Below are positions 1 to 5,018 of a DNA stretch of 8,728 bases, one piece after another. Position 1 is the stretch's first letter; every line of letters begins with the position of its first letter. The translations under genes were made by a program, and so were the position numbers. The stretch comes from an uncultured Burkholderiaceae bacterium (GTDB lineage: Bacteria; Pseudomonadota; Gammaproteobacteria; Burkholderiales; Burkholderiaceae_C), in assembly GCA_938022295.1 (NCBI GenBank), contig CALIDR010000033.1, forward strand, positions 1 to 8,728, given 5' to 3'. The notes beneath the pieces are model-generated. The model was not told where the DNA came from and did no database searches. It worked only from the letters and a program-made list of their open reading frames with translations.

Positions 1-756
1 CGTGCGCAAGGCGCCGGCGGCGGCCTGCGCGCCGCGCATCAGCAGCCCGAGGTCGGAGCCGACGGCGAGGAAGTCGAACCCCGCGGCGCGGTACTGCACG
101 ACGGCGGCCGGCGAATCGCCGATCGTGCCGATCGGCCGGCCGAGCACCTTGCACCGCTCGGCGGCCTGCGCCATGCGCTCGATCACCGCCGGGTGGTCGG
201 TGCGGCCGCCGTGGCCCATCGCCGCCGACAGGTCGGCCGGGCCGATGAACAGGGCGTCCACGCCCGGCACCTCGGCGATCGCCGGCAGCGCGTCGAGCGC
301 GGCCGGCGTCTCGAGCTGCACGATGACGCCGATGCAGCGGTTGGCGTCGGCGACGTAGCGCGTCAGCGTGCCGAAGCGGGTGGCGCGGCTCATGCCCACC
401 ATGCCGCGCACGCCCTCGGGCGGATAGCGCGTGGCGGCCACGGCGCGGCGCGCCTCGTCGGCGCTCTGCACGAAGGGGAACATCACCGTCGTCGCGCCGG
501 CGTCGAGCACGCGCTTGACGACCACCGGCTCGTTCCACGGCACGCGCACCACGGGCACCATCTTCGTGCCCGCGAGCGCCTGCAGCATGCCGATCAGCCC
601 CGGCACGTCCAGCGGCGCGTGCTCCATGTCGACGACGCCCCAGTCGAAGCCGGCGTGGCCGACCGCCTCGGCCACCAGCGGGCTGGCCGAGAGGATCCAG
701 GTGCCCACCGGCGCGCGGCCACCGGCAGCCTTCAGCAGTTGGCGAAACGGGTTCAT
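1..756 (-). CDS. HpcH/HpaI-family aldolase (3' end beyond window)
   Basis: This is a class II (metal-dependent) aldolase of the HpcH/HpaI family. Members cleave or form 2-keto-3-deoxy acids such as 4-hydroxy-2-oxoheptanedioate or 2-keto-3-deoxyglucarate to give pyruvate plus an aldehyde, in the cytoplasm. I translated 252 codons from ATG at 756, and no stop is reached before base 1. The family is usually about 250-267 residues, so only a few C-terminal residues should be missing. Visible landmarks are DMEHAP with His46, VVRVPW with Arg71, QLETPAA with Glu149 and IGPADLS with Asp175. These match the spacing of the catalytic His and Arg and the metal-binding Glu and Asp of HpaI. The start lies 7 bases after the acetyltransferase stop, so the two are probably cotranscribed. 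The exact substrate cannot be read from sequence. Family assignment is strong; the subfamily (HpaI, GarL or RhmA-like) is open. Confidence 0.93.
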   Translation of the reverse strand, partial: MNPFRQLLKAAGGRAPVGTWILSASPLVAEAVGHAGFDWGVVDMEHAPLDVPGLIGMLQALAGTKMVPVVRVPWNEPVVVKRVLDAGATTVMFPFVQSADEARRAVAATRYPPEGVRGMVGMSRATRFGTLTRYVADANRCIGVIVQLETPAALDALPAIAEVPGVDALFIGPADLSAAMGHGGRTDHPAVIERMAQAAERCKVLGRPIGTIGDSPAAVVQYRAAGFDFLAVGSDLGLLMRGAQAAAGALRT

Positions 757-763
757 CGCGTCC

Positions 764-1252
764 TCAGCGGCCGAGTTCGGCCTTCAGGTAGTGTGCGCCC
801 TGCAGCGGGTTGTAGTAGTACGGCGGCACCTCCTCGAAACCGAGCGAGGCGTACAGGCTGCGCGCGGCCTCCATCTCGTCGAGCGTGTCGAGCAGCATCA
901 CCGAGAACCCGGCGCCGGTGGCGTGGTCCATCAGCGCCTGCGCGAGCAGCCGCCCGATGCCGAAGCCGCGGAACGCCCGCCGCACGTACAGGCGCTTCAT
1001 CTCGCAGGCGTTGGCGTAGTCGACGTCTAGCAGCGGGCGCACGGCGCCGCAGCCGGCGGGCTCGCCGTCGACGAAGGCGAGCAGCAGCGCGCCGTGCGGC
1101 GGCGCGTAGTCGCCCGGCAGCGTCGCGAGCTCGGCGTCGAAGTCCTGGAAGCACAGGTCCACGCCGAGCTGGTCGGCGTACTCGCGGAACAGCTCGCGCG
1201 CGAGCGCCAGCGCCTCGTCGTCGGCCGCGGCGACGACGTCGATGCGTGGCAT
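764..1252 (-). CDS. GNAT-family N-acetyltransferase
   Basis: This is a single-domain GNAT acyltransferase of 162 residues, expected to transfer an acetyl group from acetyl-CoA to an amine in the cytoplasm. The substrate is unknown. The acetyl-CoA pyrophosphate-binding motif A is visible at about residues 91-101 (RRAFRGFGIGR, the R-G-x-G-x-G/A pattern). It is preceded by the beta-4 strand MKRLYV and followed by ARSLYASLGFEE at about 130-141, the usual C-terminal GNAT motif with the conserved Y and GF. The tail has a PYYYNP stretch. I prefer ATG at 1252 because the protein then begins in the usual GNAT way, shortly before the first helix (ALARELFREYA). A GTG at 1273 would overlap the upstream cytochrome stop as GTGA and add 7 residues, and this coupling makes it a real alternative. 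It lies between the b-type cytochrome and the aldolase, with 7 bases to the latter. Confidence 0.88.
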   Translation of the reverse strand: MPRIDVVAAADDEALALARELFREYADQLGVDLCFQDFDAELATLPGDYAPPHGALLLAFVDGEPAGCGAVRPLLDVDYANACEMKRLYVRRAFRGFGIGRLLAQALMDHATGAGFSVMLLDTLDEMEAARSLYASLGFEEVPPYYYNPLQGAHYLKAELGR

Positions 1253-1269
1253 CGCGGGCGCGTCGTCGC

Positions 1270-2007
1270 TCACGTCAGCGGCGCCCCGAGCGAGACCAGC
1301 CACGCGACGACGACGGCGCACCCGGCCAGCAGCACGGCGGCGAACAGCCGCGTGGCCAGCGTGTCGGCCGCGGCCGGCACGCCCGCGGGCAGCGTCTTGT
1401 CGCCGACGATCATCGGCACGATCAGGTTGCACCGCCGCAGCAGGTAGACGGCGATCGCCAGCACGTGCAGCGTCACGAGGCCGATCACGAGCCACTGGCC
1501 GACGTTCTTGTGATAGGCCGTCGCGGCCAGGCCCGTCTCGACGGCCACGTAGCGGTTCAGCGGCCCGACGCTGGCGATCTCGTCGTCGGCCACCAGGCCG
1601 GTGCTTGCCTGCACCGCGAGCACGGCGAGCATCGCCAGCACCGACAGCGCGCCCAGCGGGTTGTGGCCGGCGTCGAGGTGCTCGCCCGGGGCGGGCGTGC
1701 CGCGCAGGTAGCGCGCAATGCGCCCCGGCGTCGGGAAGAAGGTGCCGAAGCGCGACCAGTGCCCGCCCGCGAAACCCCACAGCACGCGGAATGCGACCAG
1801 CGCCAGCACGGCGTAGCCGAAGCGGAAGTGCCACACCATCGCGTTGCCGCCGATCTTGGCGCTGACGACGGCGCCGATCACGCAGGCCGCGAGCGCCCAG
1901 TGGAACAGCCGCGTGGGCAGGTCCCAGATGCGCACCGGGACAGCGGGGCGCGCAGGTGGCGGTTCGGCGGCAGCGGGCATCGGCGGCGGGCGGCGAGGCG
2001 CAACCAT
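1270..2007 (-). CDS. b-type membrane cytochrome (b561/Ni-Fe hydrogenase cytochrome b-like)
   Basis: This is an integral membrane dihaem-type cytochrome b of the prokaryotic b561/HyaC-like superfamily, a quinone-linked or periplasmic electron carrier in the inner membrane. It has 245 residues. After a proline-rich N-terminus comes the hallmark RIWDLPTRLFHW (His36 at the start of helix 1), then WHFRFGY (His60), RVLWGFAGGHWSRF, GHNPLGAL (His115), YHKNVG (His166) and TLHVLAIAVY (His181). These are candidate haem ligands. Hydrophobic segments at about 33-51, 58-80, 117-138, 170-190 and 218-240 suggest five helices, compared with four in the minimal fold. Neither ATG at 2007 nor the in-frame ATG at 1980 has a clear ribosome binding site. 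The latter gives a 236-residue protein starting MPAAAEPP and is equally plausible. It is divergent from a c556/c'-type cytochrome gene, which suggests that protein is its redox partner (inference). Confidence 0.88.
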   Translation of the reverse strand: MVAPRRPPPMPAAAEPPPARPAVPVRIWDLPTRLFHWALAACVIGAVVSAKIGGNAMVWHFRFGYAVLALVAFRVLWGFAGGHWSRFGTFFPTPGRIARYLRGTPAPGEHLDAGHNPLGALSVLAMLAVLAVQASTGLVADDEIASVGPLNRYVAVETGLAATAYHKNVGQWLVIGLVTLHVLAIAVYLLRRCNLIVPMIVGDKTLPAGVPAAADTLATRLFAAVLLAGCAVVVAWLVSLGAPLT

Positions 2008-2070
2008 AACCCGGCGTGCGGCGGGCGGCCAAGTCCGTGCGACCGCCGCCCGGCTTTGTCACCGAGGTCA

Positions 2071-2098
2071 CAGACAGGGCGCCGGCCCTGCCTACACT
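2071..2098 (+). promoter_or_regulatory. Possible promoter for the cytochrome c gene
   Basis: CAGACA (4 of 6 with the sigma-70 -35 box) is followed after 16 bases by TACACT (4 of 6 with -10), about 60 bases before the cytochrome start codon. The spacer holds a perfect 6-bp inverted repeat, CAGGGC-GCCG-GCCCTG (2075-2090), that could be an operator or chance in such GC-rich DNA. The match is weak. Confidence 0.25.
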
Positions 2099-2104
2099 GC
2101 GCCC

Positions 2105-2125
2105 CGCCCGGGTCGCGCCCGGGCG
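2105..2125 (+). promoter_or_regulatory. 5'-leader stem-loop upstream of the cytochrome c gene
   Basis: An 8-bp perfect GC stem, CGCCCGGG (2105-2112) and CCCGGGCG (2118-2125), closes a 5-base loop (TCGCG). It ends 19 bases before the Shine-Dalgarno sequence of the cytochrome gene, so it would lie in its leader RNA if transcription starts near 2100. It could stabilise the mRNA or act on transcription or translation; its role is inference. Confidence 0.4.
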
Positions 2126-2144
2126 CTTCCCTTGCCATCCCCCG

Positions 2145-2152
2145 AAGGAGGA
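2145..2152 (+). promoter_or_regulatory. Strong Shine-Dalgarno sequence
   Basis: AAGGAGGA is a near-perfect anti-16S match, 5 bases before ATG at 2158. It fixes the start of the cytochrome gene and stands out in a window where most starts have weak or no such sites. It suggests high expression of this cytochrome. Confidence 0.85.
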
Positions 2153-2157
2153 CTCCC

Positions 2158-2613
2158 ATGCAGCGATTCGCCCTGGCCGTGACCGCGGCCGCCATCGCCC
2201 TGACCGCCGCGCTGCCGGCGGCGGCCCAGTTCCAGCGCCCCGACGACGCGGTCAAGTACCGCAAGGGGGCGTTTTTCGTGATGGGCCAGCACTTCAGCCG
2301 CATCGGCGCGATGGCGCAGGGCCGGGTGCCGTTCGACGCCGCGGCGGCCACGGCGAACGCCGAGATCGTGCAGACGCTGTCGGCGCTGCCGTTCACCGCG
2401 TTCCTCGACGGCACCGACCGCGGCGACACGCGCGCGCTGCCGAAGATCTGGACCGAGCGCGCCCAGTTCGACGCGGGTGCGAAGAAGATGCAGGAGGAAG
2501 TCGCCAAGCTCGTCACCGCAGCGAAGGCCAACGACCTCGAGCAGCTGAAGGCCGCGTTCGGTGCCACCGGTCAGTCCTGCAAAGCCTGCCACGACACCTA
2601 CCGAAAGGACTGA
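2158..2613 (+). CDS. Periplasmic cytochrome c556/c'-type
   Basis: This is a class II monohaem c-type cytochrome, a four-helix bundle in the periplasm, of 151 residues. Residues 1-23 form a Sec signal peptide: MQR, then a hydrophobic core, then ALPAAA, with cleavage predicted before QF. Near the C-terminus, as class II cytochromes require, is the haem-binding CKACH (Cys141, Cys144, His145) followed by DTYRKD, the usual CxxCHxxYR ending. The N-terminal helix carries YRKGAFFVMGQHFSRIGAMAQG. A Met there is the expected distal ligand in low-spin c556 proteins, whereas c' proteins leave that site open. The sequence alone does not settle which applies. GAMAQGRVPFDAAAA is typical of the family. The start is set by AAGGAGGA five bases upstream. 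It is divergent from the b-type membrane cytochrome gene. Possible roles are electron transfer or NO/CO binding. Confidence 0.95.
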   Translation: MQRFALAVTAAAIALTAALPAAAQFQRPDDAVKYRKGAFFVMGQHFSRIGAMAQGRVPFDAAAATANAEIVQTLSALPFTAFLDGTDRGDTRALPKIWTERAQFDAGAKKMQEEVAKLVTAAKANDLEQLKAAFGATGQSCKACHDTYRKD

Positions 2614-2616
2614 GCC

Positions 2617-2693
2617 CCGCGGCTCCAGGCCGACCTGCGTCGGCCTGGACGGGGCGAAGGCCGCGAGCTCTGCGAGCGGCATGGGGGCCGCGG
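2617..2693. repeat. Hairpin repeat, copy 1
   Basis: This is the first copy of an imperfect repeat that starts CCGCGGCTCCA. Its core is a perfect 10-bp inverted repeat, TCCAGGCCGA (2624-2633) and TCGGCCTGGA (2640-2649), with the 6-base loop CCTGCG. It is followed by AAGGCCGCGAGCTCTGCG (2657-2674), which recurs exactly in copy 2. It begins 4 bases after the cytochrome stop codon and lies between two convergent genes. It could therefore end transcription in both directions, although no T-tract follows. The pairing with copy 2 suggests a dispersed REP-like family rather than a lone terminator (inference). Confidence 0.7.
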
Positions 2694-2802
2694 CTCCAAG
2701 CATGCCTGCGCTGGCTTGGACGGCCCGACAGCGCGCCTTGCGCGCCGCAGGCGGCGGGCCGAAGCCAAGGCCGCGAGCTCTGCGCACGGCACCAGCCCCG
2801 CG
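2688..2802. repeat. Hairpin repeat, copy 2 (with insertion)
   Basis: The second copy begins 71 bases after the first with the same CCGCGGCTCCA. Its arms TCCAAGC (2695-2701) and GCTTGGA (2714-2720) pair over 7 bp and keep the same loop bases CCTGCG. Relative to copy 1, the pair 2628/2645 G-C has become A-T (2699/2716), and 2633/2640 A-T has become G-C (2704/2711). Both are changes that preserve pairing, while two other inner pairs are lost. About 40 extra bases then form a nested hairpin: CGGCCCG (2721-2727) with CGGGCCG (2755-2761), enclosing GCGCG (2731-2735) and CGCGC (2741-2745). The copy ends with the shared AAGGCCGCGAGCTCTGCG (2767-2784) and a further CCGCGG at about 2798. Confidence 0.65.
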
Positions 2803-2816
2803 GCCTCGCGCGTGCG

Positions 2817-3479
2817 TCAGCCGCTCACCAGCACCACCGTCCCGCCCGGCACGTCGAACGCCGCCTCGATCGCCGCCCCGTCGCCCGCCGCGATCCCGGC
2901 CCCCGTGGCGGCGACGAGCCCGGCCGCCGCCGCCGGCACGCCGCGCATCCCGAGCGCCCGCAGCGCGACGCCGCGCGCCGGAAGCGTCGCCGCCGGATGC
3001 GCCCCGGCCCAGGCGATCCACGTCGGCAGCGCGCCGCCGGCCGGCAGCGCGCCGTCGTCGCGCACCGTGATGCGCCAGCGCAGCAGCCCGGCCGGCGTGT
3101 CGCGCGCGGCGTCGACGATCGGCCCGGGTTCGAGCCCTGCGGCGGCGAGCGTCGCGCGCGTCGCGTCGAGCGCGTCGGTGCGCGCCACCCAGTGCACGAG
3201 CCGCGGGCCGTCGCGTCGCAGCCGCTGCTGCAGCGCCGGGTCGTCGAGCCCGAACCAGCGCACCCGCGGGGGGCGAGGGGCGGCGGGGTCGACGGCGATG
3301 ATCTCGAGGTAGGCGAGCGGGAAGGCCGGCCCGCCGATCGCGAGCAGCCGGTTGTGCGTGCCCATCAGCGGGTGGCGCCCGCCGGGCTCGGGGGCGACGC
3401 CGAACGTCGCCTCGCACCATGTCGCGCCTTCGGCGAGCGACGCCGCGGCGACGACGAGGTGGTCGACGGCGGCGTTCAC
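2817..3479 (-). CDS. Glyoxalase-like (VOC) domain protein
   Basis: This 220-residue protein resembles the Glyoxalase_3 type of the vicinal oxygen chelate superfamily. It begins with the typical first strand VDHLVVAA, whose His7 is a likely metal ligand. GTHNRLLAIGG and AYLEIIAVDP follow at about residues 40-65, where the Glu of YLEII is a second expected ligand. The C-terminal half (from about 125) carries RITVRDDG and a terminal strand near GTVVLVSG. Such proteins bind a metal and act as dioxygenases, isomerases, lyases or resistance proteins; no substrate can be assigned. I chose GTG at 3479 because it overlaps the PhzF stop codon as GTGA and gives the family's usual N-terminus, and no ATG stands nearby. 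The overlap implies translational coupling with the PhzF-family gene, so both products may act on the same small molecule (inference). Confidence 0.85.
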   Translation of the reverse strand: MNAAVDHLVVAAASLAEGATWCEATFGVAPEPGGRHPLMGTHNRLLAIGGPAFPLAYLEIIAVDPAAPRPPRVRWFGLDDPALQQRLRRDGPRLVHWVARTDALDATRATLAAAGLEPGPIVDAARDTPAGLLRWRITVRDDGALPAGGALPTWIAWAGAHPAATLPARGVALRALGMRGVPAAAAGLVAATGAGIAAGDGAAIEAAFDVPGGTVVLVSG

Positions 3480-4315
3480 AGGCGCAACTCGCCGGTGATG
3501 CACGCCACGACGTGGCCGCCGATCCAGCAGTCGCCGGCCGCGTCGCGCTCGACGAAGACGCGCCCGGCGCGGCCGAGCGCCGTGCCCTGCGCGGCGACGT
3601 AGCGCGCAGGCGCCAGCCCGGCGCCGATCAGCCACTGCGCCAGCCCGGCGTTCAGGCTGCCGGTCACCGGGTCCTCGCCGATGCCCTGGCCGGCCGGGAA
3701 GAACGCGCGCACCTCGAACGCGGTCGGCGCGCCCGGCGCCTCGGGCCCGACGACGCCGACCATCGCGTCGCCGGCGCCGCCGAAGTCCGGGCGCAGCGCC
3801 CGCACCGCGGCGGCCGAGGGCAGCAGCACGGCAGCCCACGGCGGCCCGTTGTCGACCCACTGGTGGGCGACGATGTCGGTGCGCGCCACGCGCAGCCAGC
3901 CGGCGATGCGGGCGACGAGCGCGTCGTCCAGCGGGCCGCTGCGGCGCAGCGGCGGCGCCGCGAACGCGAGCCGCGCGCCCTCGCGGCGCACGCGCACGAG
4001 GCCGACGCCGCATTGCTGGATCACCACGTCGGCATCGCGCGGCACGCCGCCGGCGGCCAGCCAGGCCGCGCAGGTGCCGAGCGTCGGGTGGCCGGCGAAC
4101 GGCAGCTCGGTCGTCGGCGTGAAGATGCGCACCCGGTAGTCGGCGCGCGGGTCGCCCGGCGGCAGCAGGAACGTCGTCTCGGACAGGTTCGTCCAGCGCG
4201 CGAACGCGGCCATCGCCGCGTCGTCGAGGCCGCGTGCGTCGTGCACGACGGCCACCGGGTTGCCGGCCGTCGCGCGGTCGGCGAAGACGTCGAGCTGCGT
4301 GAAGCGGTGGCGCAT
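3476..4315 (-). CDS. PhzF-family isomerase/epimerase-like protein
   Basis: This is a full-length PhzF-family protein (279 residues; the family is typically 260-300) with the two-lobed diaminopimelate-epimerase-like fold. In Pseudomonas PhzF isomerises a phenazine precursor, but most chromosomal members, like E. coli YddE, have no known substrate. The conserved elements are all present: FTQLDVFAD with GNPVAVV at 18-24, then LSETTFLL with Glu46, the position of the catalytic Glu of PhzF. These are followed by FTPTTELPFAGHPTLGT with His76, and GQGIGEDPVTGSLNAGLAQW in the C-terminal lobe with the conserved Asp. No phenazine biosynthesis genes are nearby, so a phenazine role is unlikely. ATG at 4315 gives the standard N-terminus MRHRFTQLDVF. 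It lies 22 bases after the H1-like gene and overlaps the VOC gene by 4 bases, which suggests a three-gene transcript. Confidence 0.93.
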   Translation of the reverse strand: MRHRFTQLDVFADRATAGNPVAVVHDARGLDDAAMAAFARWTNLSETTFLLPPGDPRADYRVRIFTPTTELPFAGHPTLGTCAAWLAAGGVPRDADVVIQQCGVGLVRVRREGARLAFAAPPLRRSGPLDDALVARIAGWLRVARTDIVAHQWVDNGPPWAAVLLPSAAAVRALRPDFGGAGDAMVGVVGPEAPGAPTAFEVRAFFPAGQGIGEDPVTGSLNAGLAQWLIGAGLAPARYVAAQGTALGRAGRVFVERDAAGDCWIGGHVVACITGELRL

Positions 4316-4337
4316 CGCCGCCACCGTCCGCCGCGGT

Positions 4338-4862
4338 TCAGGCGGCCGCGGACGCGGTCTTGCGCGCGGCCTTCTTGGCGGGGGCCTTCTTCGCCGCGGC
4401 CTTCTTGGCCGGCGCCTTCTTCGCGGGGGCCTTGACCGCCTTCTTGGCCGCGGCGAGCTTCTTCTGCGCCGCCTTGCGCAGCGCCGCCGCTTCGCGTTCG
4501 ACCTTCTTCGCCGCGGCCTTGGCCTTGCGCTCGGCCGCGACCTGCAGCGACGCGAGCTTCTTCTGCGCCGCCTGCACCTTCTGGTCGCCCTTGCGCATTG
4601 CCGCGCGCACCGACTTCTCGGCGTCGGCACGCGCCTTGGCCACGCGCGCCTCGGCCTTCTTCATCAGGGCTTCGAACTTCTTCATCACCTGGTCGCGCTT
4701 CTTCAGCGCCGCGGCCTTGGCCTTGTCGAGCTCGGCCGACGCCGCGCTGCCGACCTGATCGAGCTTCTGGCTCACGGCCTGGCCGACGTGATGCGCGGCT
4801 TCGGCAATGCTGTCGGCGGCCTGCGCCATTTCGGACTTCTTCGCTCTCTTGACGGTGACCAT
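4338..4862 (-). CDS. Lysine/alanine-rich histone H1-like protein
   Basis: This 174-residue, very basic protein is made almost only of Ala, Lys, Arg, Glu and Gln. Residues 13-50 (AQAADSIAEAAHHVGQAVSQ and onward) form an amphipathic helix somewhat like phasin or apolipoprotein segments. Residues 45-140 look like one long charged helix or coiled coil. The end is an H1-type tail with four five-residue units (PAKKA, PAKKA, AAKKA, PAKKA; residues 146-165) and a final ARKTASAAA. Bacterial proteins with such tails (Bordetella BpH1, Pseudomonas AlgP) bind DNA non-specifically. By analogy this one may organise the nucleoid, with phasin-like polymer-granule binding as a second possibility. ATG at 4862 is preceded by AAAGGG at 4867-4872, a modest ribosome site. 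It is the first gene of the set with the PhzF and VOC genes, but it may also be transcribed alone. Confidence 0.82.
   Translation of the reverse strand: MVTVKRAKKSEMAQAADSIAEAAHHVGQAVSQKLDQVGSAASAELDKAKAAALKKRDQVMKKFEALMKKAEARVAKARADAEKSVRAAMRKGDQKVQAAQKKLASLQVAAERKAKAAAKKVEREAAALRKAAQKKLAAAKKAVKAPAKKAPAKKAAAKKAPAKKAARKTASAAA
4368..4427 (-). repeat. 15-bp in-frame tandem repeat (PAKKA units)
   Basis: Four imperfect 15-bp units encode PAKKA, PAKKA, AAKKA and PAKKA in the tail of the H1-like gene. Unit number could change by slippage without breaking the frame, so tail length and charge may vary between strains. Confidence 0.75.
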
Positions 4863-4918
4863 GTCGCCCTTTCGCGTGTCTCGTGATGGTGTGGATGCTG
4901 CGCGGGGCAGCCGCCGCG

Positions 4919-4924
4919 AATGTA
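4919..4924 (-). promoter_or_regulatory. Possible -10 element for the H1-like gene
   Basis: On the minus strand TACATT matches four of six bases of the sigma-70 -10 box, 56 bases before the start codon at 4862. I see no matching -35 box at the usual distance. The rest of the 156-base gap between 4863 and 5018 holds no further clear signal apart from the hairpin at 4999-5014. Confidence 0.2.
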
Positions 4925-4998
4925 GCGCGCGCCTCGACGAACACGCTCGGCCGCCATGCGCGAATGCGGCGGCAGCGCAACACCCGCCGCGATGGGCA

Positions 4999-5014
4999 CG
5001 CACCCGTGGGCGCG
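4999..5014 (-). terminator. Short GC hairpin after the aminotransferase
   Basis: Five bases after the aminotransferase stop codon, the minus strand reads CGCGCCC-AC-GGGTGCG. This is a 7-bp stem with one G-U pair, more realistically 6 bp with a 4-base loop. No T-run follows, so it is at best a weak intrinsic terminator or an mRNA end-stabilising structure. Confidence 0.3.
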
Positions 5015-5018
5015 CGGT

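Noticed and set aside
193..2613. An open plus-strand frame of about 800 codons in frame with the cytochrome c gene
   Set aside because: Only the last 151 codons, after the Shine-Dalgarno site and signal peptide, look like protein. The rest is Arg/His/Ala-rich antisense to three recognisable minus-strand genes, as expected at this GC content.
2614..2816. A small protein gene in the convergent gap (open frames on both strands)
   Set aside because: The open frames simply follow the GC-rich repeat units, with no ribosome site and no protein-like composition. The repeat structure explains the region better.
3476..4315. PhzF as evidence for a phenazine gene cluster
   Set aside because: No other phenazine genes are in the window, and PhzF-like proteins are widespread without them.
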